This document shows, one piece after another, positions 6,913 through 14,891 of a DNA stretch of 64,000 nt. A program made the translations under genes and the position numbers. The notes under the pieces are model-generated. The model searched no databases. It worked only from the letters and a program-made list of their open reading frames with translations, and was not told where the DNA came from. Position 1 is the first letter of the stretch; the number at the start of each line of letters is the position of its first letter. The stretch is from Bacteroidota bacterium (GTDB taxonomy: Bacteria; Bacteroidota; Bacteroidia; NS11-12g; UBA955), in assembly GCA_030834125.1 (NCBI GenBank), contig JAURFW010000009.1:1-64000 (forward strand), in the 5' to 3' direction.

Positions 6913-9293
6913 AGTTTGGATTCGAGCTTATTCTCGTTTTCAGTTTCTTCTTCCTCGCTAATCTCAATCATAGACTCTTTCAATTCTACTTTTGCATTAA
7001 CAAAATCCTTAAATGCATAAATTAATCCAGGCAATAAGAATAGATTTGTTGCTAAACCGCCAAAAATCGTTAATCCAGTAAGCCATCCCAACGATTGGGT
7101 TCCTCTGAAATCTGAAAATATAAAAATTGCAAAACCTGAGCAAACGGCAAGTGCAGAATATATCATTGAAATACCAACTTCATCAATAGTTATTGCTAAA
7201 GCCTTTTCAACAGTATTCATATTCTTTAATACCTCACGTCTGAACGTACTAATAAAGTGAATAGTTGAATCTACAGTAATACCAAAGGATATACTGAATA
7301 TTAAAATTGTACTTGGTTTAAGTGATAACCCGAGAAATCCCATCATTCCAGCAGTAATAATAAGAGGTATAAAATTCGGAATAATTGCAATAATTACCAT
7401 CCTCCAGCTTGGAAACAGGAAACTCATAGTTAGAGATATTATTAACAATGACCAAAAAGTAGCTTTTAGTAAACTGTCGAACAGATATGCATTTCCTTTT
7501 AGAAAGATTTTTGATGTTCCAGTAATTTTGACATCGTATTGATCGGGAGAAAAGATATTTTTTGCCTTTTCTTGTATTTCCTCGTTAATTTCATCCATAC
7601 GTTCTGACCCAACATCCTTCATTTGATAGCTGATACGCATTTGTGAATAGGTTGAATCTACAAGGTTATTTATTAATGATTTAGAGGTCGACTTTGCTTC
7701 AGGAAACATTAAAGCCAAATTCCCTAACTCCATATTTGAAGGAATCCTGTAATATCGTGGATCGTTATCATGGATGGCTTGATTTGCTGCAGATATTATT
7801 TCAACTAGTGACATTGGCTTTGACATTTCAGAATATTCTGAAACTGCCTTCTGCAACTTTCTACATTTTGCGAGCATTTCCCCATTTAGGATATTATCTT
7901 CTTCATATGAAGTAACTACAATCTCGTATGGCAAAGCACCATTGAAATGCTTTTGAATGTAGTTCATATCTGCATAAATTTTAGAATCTTTAGGCATATC
8001 ATCAACCATAAACGCTAAAGGTTTTAGCCTAAACATGAATACTAGACCCAATATGGCAAATAATGAGAACCAATAAAAAATTCTTCTCTTTCTTTTAATT
8101 ATAAGTATTGTTACCCAATTTAGGAAAATACCAAAACGACGATTATCTAAGTGTTTTGTTTGTCTTATTGTTGGTGGAGTAAAAAAGGAATACAATATAG
8201 GAATTCCAATAATATTGATAAAGAAAATCAAATTTATTGTGATGAATGCAACTAGACCAAATTGCTCTAGTATGGTTGTATGAGTAAAATAGAAAGTACC
8301 AAAACCAACACTTGTTGTAAAGTTTATAAGAAAATTTGCCACTCCTACATGAGAAATAATTCTTGTTAACGCTTTTGCCTGATTTCTATGTCTTCTATAT
8401 TGTTCGTGATATTGATTAATTATATAAATAGTATTTTGAACACCGACAACTACCAACAATGGGGGTAACAAACCCGTGAGAATATTAAGCTTAAACCCAA
8501 GTAAACCTTGAATTCCCAACATGGTTATTACACCAATTGAGATGAATAGTAAACTCACAAAAAGTGTCTTGAAGTTCCTGAATAGAACCAAAATCAATAG
8601 AGCTGTAACTAAGAAGGCTAATACCGTAAATAAAAGTATTTCATGCTTTACGTATGTAGCATTTTGGAATCGAATATAGGGTAGACCAGATAAATGAATC
8701 TCATGATCATTTCTTTCCCCAAATTCTAATAACGGTTTTTTGATACTCTCAATCAGTGAAATTCTGTCTGGAGAATTCAAGACATCTGAATTTAACGTTA
8801 TTATTACTAATGATACTTTTGTTTTAGGGTTATATATTAACCCATTATAGAACTTTAAATTCTGAAACTCGCTATTGAAATAATCTAAATCTTTTTGAGA
8901 AATAGTACCCTTTGGAATTAACCTTTTCAACTTTAGGTATTCTAAAGAATCAACGTACAAGTGAAATAAATGTGCAGGCGAAATAATTCCAATTACCCCC
9001 CGAAGTTCACTCAGATCATCACATGTTTGAGCAAAATCGTTATAAAATGCCGAATCGAATAAGTCTTCAGTATTGAGCGCACAAACAAGTTTATTCCCAT
9101 CATCACCAAACTTTTCTTTGAAAGCCTTATAAAATTTATAATCTTTATCTTCTATTGGAACCAATTTTTGCATGGAATATTCTAACTCCACCTTAGTAGC
9201 GAAATAGCCCATCAAGACTGTTAAAGAAAGTATAATCGTAACAAAGAGTGAACGATTTTTAAGAATAAATGTGGCGATTCGATTCCAGAACAT
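6909..9293 (-). CDS. RND superfamily (MMPL/Patched-type) transporter
   Basis: 794 residues with two repeats of one N-terminal transmembrane helix, a large periplasmic domain and a five-helix bundle, giving about 12 membrane segments. The first helix is near 12-30 and the first bundle begins near residue 220; the second repeat starts near 395-415 and its bundle spans about 610-770. The segment GITVDSTIHFISTFRREV in the second half corresponds to the conserved proton-relay helix of RND proteins, here with Asp. Length and the absence of a third extracytoplasmic insert fit the MMPL/HpnN-like exporters rather than AcrB. Substrate unknown; lipids or hopanoid-like molecules are typical of the group. 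The C-terminus is acidic and cytoplasmic. ATG start at 9293. Confidence 0.88.
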   Translation of the reverse strand: MFWNRIATFILKNRSLFVTIILSLTVLMGYFATKVELEYSMQKLVPIEDKDYKFYKAFKEKFGDDGNKLVCALNTEDLFDSAFYNDFAQTCDDLSELRGVIGIISPAHLFHLYVDSLEYLKLKRLIPKGTISQKDLDYFNSEFQNLKFYNGLIYNPKTKVSLVIITLNSDVLNSPDRISLIESIKKPLLEFGERNDHEIHLSGLPYIRFQNATYVKHEILLFTVLAFLVTALLILVLFRNFKTLFVSLLFISIGVITMLGIQGLLGFKLNILTGLLPPLLVVVGVQNTIYIINQYHEQYRRHRNQAKALTRIISHVGVANFLINFTTSVGFGTFYFTHTTILEQFGLVAFITINLIFFINIIGIPILYSFFTPPTIRQTKHLDNRRFGIFLNWVTILIIKRKRRIFYWFSLFAILGLVFMFRLKPLAFMVDDMPKDSKIYADMNYIQKHFNGALPYEIVVTSYEEDNILNGEMLAKCRKLQKAVSEYSEMSKPMSLVEIISAANQAIHDNDPRYYRIPSNMELGNLALMFPEAKSTSKSLINNLVDSTYSQMRISYQMKDVGSERMDEINEEIQEKAKNIFSPDQYDVKITGTSKIFLKGNAYLFDSLLKATFWSLLIISLTMSFLFPSWRMVIIAIIPNFIPLIITAGMMGFLGLSLKPSTILIFSISFGITVDSTIHFISTFRREVLKNMNTVEKALAITIDEVGISMIYSALAVCSGFAIFIFSDFRGTQSLGWLTGLTIFGGLATNLFLLPGLIYAFKDFVNAKVELKESMIEISEEEETENENKLESKL

Positions 9294-9301
9294 TGTAACT
9301 A

Positions 9302-9309
9302 CAAATTTA
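9302..9309 (-). promoter_or_regulatory. Putative -7 promoter element of the RND gene (TAAATTTG)
   Basis: Perfect TAnnTTTG on the minus strand, eight bases before the ATG at 9293 and just downstream of the rplI terminator, as expected for a separate transcription unit. Confidence 0.5.
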
Positions 9310-9310
9310 T

Positions 9311-9343
9311 AAAAAATAAGGCTGTCGGAGGTCCAACAGCCTT
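9311..9343 (-). terminator. Terminator of the rpsF-rpsR-rplI operon
   Basis: On the minus strand an 8-bp stem AAGGCTGT/ACAGCCTT (extended inward by GGA/TCC after one mismatch) is followed by TATTTTTTAT. It lies 25 bases after the rplI stop. Confidence 0.82.
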
Positions 9344-9368
9344 AAACACAACAACAATTACCAAACAA

Positions 9369-9809
9369 TTATTCAGTGATTACCTCAATAGAGATAGAAG
9401 CACTGATTTCTTTGAACAGGTTCACAGTAGCTGAATGTGTTCCCAACTCTTTAATATCGTCAGTAACAATTTTTCTGCGATCTACATCGAATCCTTTTTC
9501 TTTCAATGCATTTGCAATTTGTAAAGAAGTAATGGATCCAAAGATTTTGCCAGAAGCACCTGCTTTAGTTGCAACGGTTATAGAAGCACCCTCTAATTTA
9601 CTTGCCATAGCTTCTGCATCTTTCTTCAATTTATCCTGTTTAAATTCCCGTTGACGCAAATCTTCGGCAAGCATTTTCAATGCCGATTCAGTTGCCAAAC
9701 TCGCCTTACCTTGCGGAATTAGGTAATTTCTACCATATCCGCTCTTAACTTCAACTACATCATCTTTGTAGCCGAGGTTTTTGATATCTTCTCTTAAAAT
9801 AACTTTCAT
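9369..9809 (-). CDS. rplI: Large ribosomal subunit protein bL9
   Basis: 146 residues. The N-terminal domain shows the bL9 signature (MKVILREDIKNLGYKDDVVEVKSGYGRNYLIP in outline: residues 1-32, with G25-Y-G-R-N-Y-L-I-P), followed by the long connecting helix (about 40-75) and the C-terminal domain (FGSITSLQIANAL, KIVTDDIKELGTH). Last gene of rpsF-rpsR-rplI, 14 bases after rpsR. The gap contains GGGAGG eight bases before the ATG, a strong Shine-Dalgarno-like sequence that is unusual in this window. A terminator follows. Confidence 0.97.
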   Translation of the reverse strand: MKVILREDIKNLGYKDDVVEVKSGYGRNYLIPQGKASLATESALKMLAEDLRQREFKQDKLKKDAEAMASKLEGASITVATKAGASGKIFGSITSLQIANALKEKGFDVDRRKIVTDDIKELGTHSATVNLFKEISASISIEVITE

Positions 9810-9817
9810 GATGATAT

Positions 9818-9823
9818 CCTCCC
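9818..9823 (-). promoter_or_regulatory. Shine-Dalgarno-like GGGAGG before rplI
   Basis: GGGAGG on the minus strand with an 8-base spacer to the rplI ATG, immediately after the rpsR stop codon. Most genes here have A/T-rich leaders without such a motif, in line with the weak use of Shine-Dalgarno pairing in Bacteroidota. Confidence 0.5.
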
Positions 9824-10087
9824 TTATTTAAGACCATCCGCAACGAATGGAAGTAATGATAAATGTCTAGCACGCTTCACTGCTACAGAAATTTTACGTT
9901 GGAACTTCAAGGAAGTACCTGTAATACGACGTGGTAAAATCTTACCTTGTTCGTTGATAAACTTCAATAAGAAGTCTTTATCCTTATAATCGATATGCTT
10001 AATACCGTGCTTCTTGAAACGACAGTATTTCTTCTTTTGAACCACCTGAGGTGTTTGATTGAAGATATAATTTGATTCTCTACTCAT
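9824..10087 (-). CDS. rpsR: Small ribosomal subunit protein bS18
   Basis: 87 residues with the bS18 core [39 protein letters not shown] and [15 protein letters not shown]. It binds 16S rRNA together with bS6, whose gene is 14 bases upstream. Only one cysteine remains of the zinc-type CX2C sets seen in some bS18 proteins, so this is the zinc-independent form. In Bacteroidota ribosomes bS18 and bS6 help form the pocket, with bS21, that hides the 3' end of 16S rRNA. Confidence 0.97.
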   Translation of the reverse strand: MSRESNYIFNQTPQVVQKKKYCRFKKHGIKHIDYKDKDFLLKFINEQGKILPRRITGTSLKFQRKISVAVKRARHLSLLPFVADGLK

Positions 10088-10101
10088 TGTTTTAAATTTA
10101 A

Positions 10102-10521
10102 TTAATTGTCGTCGTCATCGTCTTCCGTATCAAGTGCTAAAGCTTCCTGAGCTGCTTTTCTTTCTTTGGCACTCTCCGATGAAGACTTGATTTCTCCGTT
10201 ACGTTTCTTTTGGTTGAATTCAATTGCCCACTTATCTAAAGAAATAGTTAAGTAACGCATAATTCTTTCGTCACGTCTGAATGCTAACTCCCAAGACTTT
10301 ATAAAGTCAGGACCAGCAGTAAATTCAAACAAATGGTAAAAGCCCGTACCTTTTTTGTCGATGGGATAAGCTAATTTAGTGAGACCCCAGTTTTCTTCAT
10401 GGATGATCTCCCCACCTGCGTCCGTGATCAACCCTCTGTAGCCTGCAACAGCATCTTTCATTTGTTGCTCAGAGAGTACGGGTGTTAAAATGATCACAGT
10501 TTCGTACTGTTTTTTATTCAT
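10102..10521 (-). CDS. rpsF: Small ribosomal subunit protein bS6
   Basis: 139 residues. [15 protein letters not shown] opens the ferredoxin-like fold, followed by [19 protein letters not shown] and the [12 protein letters not shown] segment. The C-terminal tail (about 115-139) is Glu/Ser-rich and ends in a run of aspartates. The start is the ATG at 10521 (MNKKQYETV); an upstream in-frame codon would add 19 residues, but that stretch is the promoter and leader (-7 box at 10545-10552). First gene of rpsF-rpsR-rplI; no ssb or priB is present, as is usual in this phylum. Confidence 0.96.
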   Translation of the reverse strand: MNKKQYETVIILTPVLSEQQMKDAVAGYRGLITDAGGEIIHEENWGLTKLAYPIDKKGTGFYHLFEFTAGPDFIKSWELAFRRDERIMRYLTISLDKWAIEFNQKKRNGEIKSSSESAKERKAAQEALALDTEDDDDDN

Positions 10522-10544
10522 ACAATTTTTTGTTTTTGGGGCTG

Positions 10545-10575
10545 CAAAGATAACCAAACAATTATTAATTATCAA
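10545..10575 (-). promoter_or_regulatory. Promoter of the rpsF operon
   Basis: On the minus strand TTG (10573-10575), a 20-base spacer, then TATCTTTG (10545-10552), a full match to the Bacteroidota -33/-7 pattern. The box continues as CTTTGCAGCCC, an 11-base sequence repeated exactly in the rpmH promoter. The leader to the ATG is about 17 bases. Confidence 0.75.
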
Positions 10576-10594
10576 CAATTAGCAAACACAAAAA

Positions 10595-10804
10595 TCATGG
10601 TAATGGATCATACCCCGAACCACCCCAAGGATGACACCGAGAAATTCGCTTAGAAGTTAACTTTATTGCCTTGAAAAATGAGTATTTACGAAAAGCCTCT
10701 ATTCCATATTGCGAGCAAGTAGGGGTATATCTACAAGTAGGAGGAAATAAAGGAGATATAACCAACTGATAGAACCTAATTATGGTAATAACAAGTCTCT
10801 TCAT
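10595..10804 (-). CDS. yidD: Membrane protein insertion efficiency factor YidD
   Basis: 69 residues with the full family pattern: an N-terminal amphipathic helix ([17 protein letters not shown]), then [15 protein letters not shown] with its cysteines and the C-terminal [10 protein letters not shown]. YidD aids YidC-dependent insertion of inner-membrane proteins. The start overlaps the rnpA stop by four bases (ATGA), giving the classical rpmH-rnpA-yidD order; yidC does not follow here. Confidence 0.96.
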   Translation of the reverse strand: MKRLVITIIRFYQLVISPLFPPTCRYTPTCSQYGIEAFRKYSFFKAIKLTSKRISRCHPWGGSGYDPLP

Positions 10805-11223
10805 TTATTTGAATTTTTAGCGATTATTTCTGGCCACTCATTCATTAGCCTTTTCCAAGATTTGTAAAATGACTTTTCCAAAGTCCAAAAATCCAAAACA
10901 ACAGGCGCATAATACACAATACTTAAATGAAGTTGAACATTTTTGTCCTTTAATGCCAAATAAAGATTTTCTTTGTTGTAACGGTACAACTCTCTTAATC
11001 GCCTTTTCATTAAATTTCTTTGAACCGCTTTTTTCAAACCACGCTTCGATGCATTTATTACTACCTGAACAGGAAATTCTGATTTACTATCCTCAACCTT
11101 TAGTATATGAAACCGCAGGGGAAACTTATTAATAACAAAGCCCGATTGATGCAATCGGGCTATATGCGTTTTACCGCAAAGTCTTTCGAGTTTTTTAAAT
11201 GAATATTGTTTTTCAACATTCAT
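10801..11223 (-). CDS. rnpA: Ribonuclease P protein component
   Basis: 140 residues, slightly longer than the usual 115-130. The core shows [15 protein letters not shown] and [11 protein letters not shown] (about 56-80), the RNR-type basic helix that binds the RNase P RNA and pre-tRNA leader. The N-terminus ([12 protein letters not shown]) is typical. It matures tRNA 5' ends with the RNA subunit, whose gene is not in the window. It lies 38 bases after rpmH, with a hairpin between them, and overlaps yidD by four bases. Confidence 0.94.
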   Translation of the reverse strand: MNVEKQYSFKKLERLCGKTHIARLHQSGFVINKFPLRFHILKVEDSKSEFPVQVVINASKRGLKKAVQRNLMKRRLRELYRYNKENLYLALKDKNVQLHLSIVYYAPVVLDFWTLEKSFYKSWKRLMNEWPEIIAKNSNK

Positions 11224-11252
11224 TAACTCAGATATATTAGTTTACCAGGTGG

Positions 11253-11278
11253 AAAAGAGTCTTATTTATGACTCTTTT
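11253..11278 (-). terminator. Hairpin at the rpmH stop codon, possible attenuator
   Basis: Perfect 9-bp inverted repeat AAAAGAGTC / GACTCTTTT with an 8-base loop; on the minus strand it spans the last codons and stop of rpmH and ends in TTTT. It could partly terminate transcription so that rpmH is made in excess of rnpA, or protect the rpmH mRNA end. The T tract is short, so strong termination is unlikely. Confidence 0.5.
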
Positions 11279-11420
11279 CGCTGGATACAGTTAATTTTTT
11301 ACGGCCGCGGCTACGACGAGCTCTTAATAATCGACGACCATTAGCAGTAGCCATGCGCTCTCTAAAACCGTGACGGTTTTTACGCTTTCTATTAGATGGT
11401 TGGTATGTACGTTTTGTCAT
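11262..11420 (-). CDS. rpmH: Large ribosomal subunit protein bL34
   Basis: 52-codon gene read from the ATG at 11420 to the TAA at 11262. The protein begins [20 protein letters not shown] and continues with [20 protein letters not shown], the near-invariant bL34 sequence, then a short extra tail [12 protein letters not shown]. It is first in the rpmH-rnpA-yidD operon. A consensus promoter lies 22 bases upstream. Confidence 0.97.
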   Translation of the reverse strand: MTKRTYQPSNRKRKNRHGFRERMATANGRRLLRARRSRGRKKLTVSSEKSHK

Positions 11421-11442
11421 GACGAAATCTTTTAAAGGGCTG

Positions 11443-11474
11443 CAAAGTTAATTTAAGTTCTTCTGATAATCAAA
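11443..11474 (-). promoter_or_regulatory. Promoter of rpmH
   Basis: On the minus strand TTTG (11471-11474), 20-base spacer, TAACTTTG (11443-11450): both elements match the Bacteroidota consensus. It continues as CTTTGCAGCCC, identical to the rpsF promoter over 11 bases. Confidence 0.78.
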
Positions 11475-11494
11475 CATCCCAAAATAAAAATTGG

Positions 11495-11502
11495 TATTTT
11501 TG
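11495..11502 (+). promoter_or_regulatory. Putative -7 element (TATTTTTG) before the 11511 gene
   Basis: Perfect TAnnTTTG, eight bases before the ATG at 11511. The predicted start site is within two or three bases of the start codon. It is divergent from the rpmH promoter, with about 20 bases between the outer elements. Confidence 0.48.
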
Positions 11503-11510
11503 AACTACGA

Positions 11511-12068
11511 ATGAACTCTAATACCCATATACCTAATTCAAGCACCTATTCTCAATCACATAGAATGAAATTATATTTGTGGATTTTATTACTCATTCTA
11601 TTTGGATTCAACTTGAATTCGATTAATAATGAAATCGATGATAAAAATACTACTTGGCTAGAAAGTGTCACCCCGAATAGCGATTTCTTCGATATCGAAT
11701 ATATATTTATTTTTTTGGTTTGGATATTGGTTCTTTTACTGTTGGCTACAACACATCTGAAATGGACAATTTCAAAGGACAGATTCGAGTATTCCTTTTT
11801 CCCTTTTATTCGAAAAAAAACAATTGATTCGCATAGTATAAGAGAAATTAAAATCATTAAAATAAATCCCATTTTAGATTTTGGTGGCTGGGGACTAAGA
11901 TTTTCGCGAAAATATGGAAGAGCTTATACAACCAGCGGCCGATACGTGTTGCACATAGAATTTGAAGTAAACAAAAAGCTCAATCTTACAGTTACTGAAC
12001 CTGAAATTGCTACTCAAGAAATTAATGCAATACTAAATTTTCAGGATGAAGACAGCATCACTAACTAG
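11511..12068 (+). CDS. Small membrane protein of unknown function
   Basis: 185 residues with two hydrophobic segments (about 20-36 and 65-82) separated by a short polar loop, then a soluble C-terminal part of about 100 residues. That part contains WTISKDRFEYSFFPF, IREIKIIKINP and GRYVLHIEFE, the look of a small beta-rich PH-like (YdbT/bPH-type) domain seen in other two-helix membrane proteins. I do not recognise a named family and infer no function. It is followed five bases later by a thioredoxin-like gene and is probably co-transcribed with it. Confidence 0.7.
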   Translation: MNSNTHIPNSSTYSQSHRMKLYLWILLLILFGFNLNSINNEIDDKNTTWLESVTPNSDFFDIEYIFIFLVWILVLLLLATTHLKWTISKDRFEYSFFPFIRKKTIDSHSIREIKIIKINPILDFGGWGLRFSRKYGRAYTTSGRYVLHIEFEVNKKLNLTVTEPEIATQEINAILNFQDEDSITN

Positions 12069-12073
12069 ATACA

Positions 12074-12640
12074 ATGAATTACCAACATTACTGGGAAACA
12101 GGAATAAATCATGATACCTACAACCAACAATTCCAACAAAAGGCTGACAAGCCAGAAGATTGGGAATACGGACAATATATTCCATTAAATTTCTCACGCA
12201 GTCAAAGATTGAACAAAACATTCAAACTAAAACCTGAAGAAATTCATCTATTAAAAAAAGCTAAAAAACAATTATGGATAGTTATATCGGAACATTGGTG
12301 TGGAGACGCATCCCAAATTGTTCCTGTAATGAGAAAAATGTCCGAAAGTTCTAATGGCCAAATTGAGATGAGACTAATATTACGAGATGATTATCCGGAA
12401 CTAATTGAATCACATTTAACTAATGGGAGCAAGTCAGTGCCAAAAATAATACAACTTGACCCTAACTTTCACTTAATTAATGACTGGGGTCCTCGACCCG
12501 TTGAGGCTCAACAGATTGTAAATGATTGGAAAAAAGATCCGAATGCTAAACCACACTATGCAGAGACTTTACACAAATGGTATGCAATGGATAAGCAACA
12601 AAGAATTACTTCTGAATTACTAAATTTTATTGATTATTGA
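12074..12640 (+). CDS. Thioredoxin-like fold protein with single-Cys WCGDA motif
   Basis: 188 residues, cytoplasmic, no signal peptide. The centre shows a thioredoxin fold: QLWIVISEHWCGDASQ places the active-site position at W75-C76-G-D-A79, where classical thioredoxins have WCGPC, and SVPKI supplies the cis-proline. The second cysteine is absent, so it cannot make the usual intramolecular disulfide. This matches the Thioredoxin_9-type family of Bacteroidota and Firmicutes, whose role is not established; a monothiol exchange or bacillithiol-type function is only a guess. It is in an apparent operon with the small membrane protein upstream. Confidence 0.82.
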   Translation: MNYQHYWETGINHDTYNQQFQQKADKPEDWEYGQYIPLNFSRSQRLNKTFKLKPEEIHLLKKAKKQLWIVISEHWCGDASQIVPVMRKMSESSNGQIEMRLILRDDYPELIESHLTNGSKSVPKIIQLDPNFHLINDWGPRPVEAQQIVNDWKKDPNAKPHYAETLHKWYAMDKQQRITSELLNFIDY

Positions 12641-12869
12641 TATCTTTCTAATGGATCCGATGATTTATAAAGTTCCCTATTTGGCCCATCAAAGGTTTGC
12701 AACGATTTTAGCTATTTAGTTGAATGTGACTTTAGTGGCCGTGCTTAAAACGGTTTACCAATTATTTGATAAACAAATTTAACACACAAGGAATAACTAA
12801 AAGTTATCATAGCCTAAAGATTACTTTATCTACTCCTTATTTTGATGTATAAATAAGTACCTTTGCAGT
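12641..12869. other. Intergenic region before metG
   Basis: 229 bases without a plausible coding frame. I found no hairpin-plus-T terminator, tRNA-like fold or T-box-like stem here. Only the -7 element beside metG stands out. Confidence 0.6.
12858..12865 (+). promoter_or_regulatory. Putative -7 promoter element of metG (TACCTTTG)
   Basis: Perfect TAnnTTTG four bases before the metG ATG, continuing TTTGCAG as in the ribosomal promoters. A TTTG occurs 13 bases upstream, which is closer than the usual 17-23. The mRNA should be leaderless or nearly so. Confidence 0.55.
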
Positions 12870-14891
12870 ATGGCAAAAACTACAATTACTGCGGCCCTCC
12901 CCTATGCGAATGGACCAGTTCATATTGGTCATTTAGCAGGGGTATACATTCCTGCTGATATATATGCGCGCTATTCCAGAAATGTAGGCAAAGAGGTTTT
13001 GTTTATTTGCGGCAGTGATGAACACGGAGTTCCGATTACTCTTAGAGCAAAAAAAGAAGGAATTACACCACAAGATGTAGTTGACCGTTATCATGGAATT
13101 ATTAAAGATTCATTTGAAAAGCTAGGTATTAGCTTTGATACTTATTCCAGAACTAGCAGCCAAACTCATAAAAATACAGCTCAAGACTTTTTCACAAAAC
13201 TGTATGAAAAAGGTGTCTTTAAAGAAATATCATCTGAACAATTCTTTGATCCAGAGTCTAAACAATTTTTAGCGGATCGTTACATAACTGGGGTTTGCCC
13301 AAAATGTGAAGCATCTGATGCCTACGGAGACCAATGTGAAAAGTGCGGAGCCACATTAAGTCCGATGGAATTAATAAACCCGAAATCGGCTCTAAGTGGC
13401 GCAGTTCCTGTTTTAAAAGAAACTACCAACTGGTATCTTCCTTTAGATGAGATTCAAAAAAATTTCTTAGAAGAATATATTGACTCAAAGAAAGGCAAAT
13501 GGAGATCCACAGTTTATGGACAATGTAAGAGTTGGCTCAATGATGGATTGAGAGAACGAGCTATGACTCGTGATTTAGATTGGGGAATTCCTGTGCCAGT
13601 TAAAACAGCTGAGGGCAAAGTTTTGTATGTTTGGTTTGAAGCACCTATTGGCTATATTTCTGCAACACGAGAACTACTACCAAATAACTGGGAAGAATGG
13701 TGGACTGGAGATTCAGAATTAATTCACTTTATTGGAAAAGATAATATTGTATTTCATTGTATAATATTCCCAGCAATGCTTCATTTACGCGGTGATAATT
13801 ATGTCACACCCGCTGAGGTTCCAGCTAATGAATTTTTAAATCTTGAAGGACAAAAAATTTCTACTTCGAGAAATTGGGCAGTATGGTTAAATGAATATTT
13901 GGTTGAATTACCGAATCGACAAGATGAATTAAGGTATGTTTTAACTTCTATCGCTCCGGAAACCAAGGACAGTGAATTCACATGGAAAGACTATCAAACT
14001 CGCGTTAACAGCGAATTAGTAGGGATTTTAGGCAATTTCGCAAATCGTGTTTTGGTTTTGATAAAAAAGTATTACGATGGCCGCATCCCTAACTATCAAC
14101 GCACCGAAGAAATATCCTCATTATCTGAAAAATATATTAAACCTATTACTGAAAAACTGAATAGTTTTAAGTTTAGAGATGCACAATCGGCATTCATGGA
14201 ATTATCAAGAATGGGCAATAAGTTTCTAGCAGATTCCGAGCCATGGAAACTTGTTAAAACCAATCCTAGAGAAACTGAAAATATCCTTGGATTTGCTTAT
14301 GAGATTTTATGCAATATTGCTATTTGTTCTGAAATATTCCTTCCTGAAACGCATTCAAAGTTGTTAAATTCTCTAAACATTAATTTAAAAGAAACCCAAA
14401 AAACATCATTCTGGGCAGATTCAACTTGGTATATTCCTGAATCAAGAAATACTATAGGTGAAGTAGAATTATTATTTAATAAAATTGAGGATGATGTAAT
14501 TGATTTACAAATTGAAAAACTTCAAAATAGCGTTCCCGCAGAGGCTACATCAAAACCAGAAAAAGAAATGATATCATATGACGATTTCTCAAAATTAGAC
14601 TTAACTATTGCAGAAGTAAAGGACTGTAAGAAAGTTGAAAAAGCAGACCGCTTATTGCACCTGACATTAGATGTTGCAGGTGAAGTAAGAACTGTATTAT
14701 CCGGAATTGCAGAACATTTTTCTCCTGAAGAGGTAATAGGTAATCAAGTATTATACTTGCAAAATCTTGCCCCTAGAAAAATAAGAGGAATAGAATCCCA
14801 GGGTATGATTTTAATGGCTGAAGATAGCGATGGCAAATTACGATTTATGCAACCTTCAGAAAAGGTTAATACGGGAGCAAAAGTTAGTTAA
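12870..14891 (+). CDS. metG: Methionyl-tRNA synthetase with C-terminal tRNA-binding domain
   Basis: 673 residues. Class I synthetase that charges tRNA-Met. The HIGH motif is H18-I-G-H21, and the KMSKS loop appears as K329-I-S-T-S333, as is usual for MetRS variants of this type. Two CX2C pairs (C143/C146 and C156/C159) bind the structural zinc in the connective peptide. An anticodon-binding helical domain follows, and residues from about 570 form a Trbp111/EMAPII-like OB-fold (KLDLTIAEVKDCKKVEKADRLLHL, in outline) used for dimerisation and tRNA binding. Normal length for the two-domain form. Its TAA interlocks with the stop of the convergent DUF4175 gene. Confidence 0.97.
   Translation: MAKTTITAALPYANGPVHIGHLAGVYIPADIYARYSRNVGKEVLFICGSDEHGVPITLRAKKEGITPQDVVDRYHGIIKDSFEKLGISFDTYSRTSSQTHKNTAQDFFTKLYEKGVFKEISSEQFFDPESKQFLADRYITGVCPKCEASDAYGDQCEKCGATLSPMELINPKSALSGAVPVLKETTNWYLPLDEIQKNFLEEYIDSKKGKWRSTVYGQCKSWLNDGLRERAMTRDLDWGIPVPVKTAEGKVLYVWFEAPIGYISATRELLPNNWEEWWTGDSELIHFIGKDNIVFHCIIFPAMLHLRGDNYVTPAEVPANEFLNLEGQKISTSRNWAVWLNEYLVELPNRQDELRYVLTSIAPETKDSEFTWKDYQTRVNSELVGILGNFANRVLVLIKKYYDGRIPNYQRTEEISSLSEKYIKPITEKLNSFKFRDAQSAFMELSRMGNKFLADSEPWKLVKTNPRETENILGFAYEILCNIAICSEIFLPETHSKLLNSLNINLKETQKTSFWADSTWYIPESRNTIGEVELLFNKIEDDVIDLQIEKLQNSVPAEATSKPEKEMISYDDFSKLDLTIAEVKDCKKVEKADRLLHLTLDVAGEVRTVLSGIAEHFSPEEVIGNQVLYLQNLAPRKIRGIESQGMILMAEDSDGKLRFMQPSEKVNTGAKVS

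Noticed and set aside
10522-10578. 19-residue N-terminal extension of bS6
   Set aside because: The segment contains the leader and consensus -7 box of the operon, and bS6 proteins begin at the later ATG.
10869-11132. Open frame of 87 codons on the plus strand inside rnpA
   Set aside because: It is antisense to a clear rnpA, has no recognisable domain or promoter, and its composition is explained by the rnpA codons.
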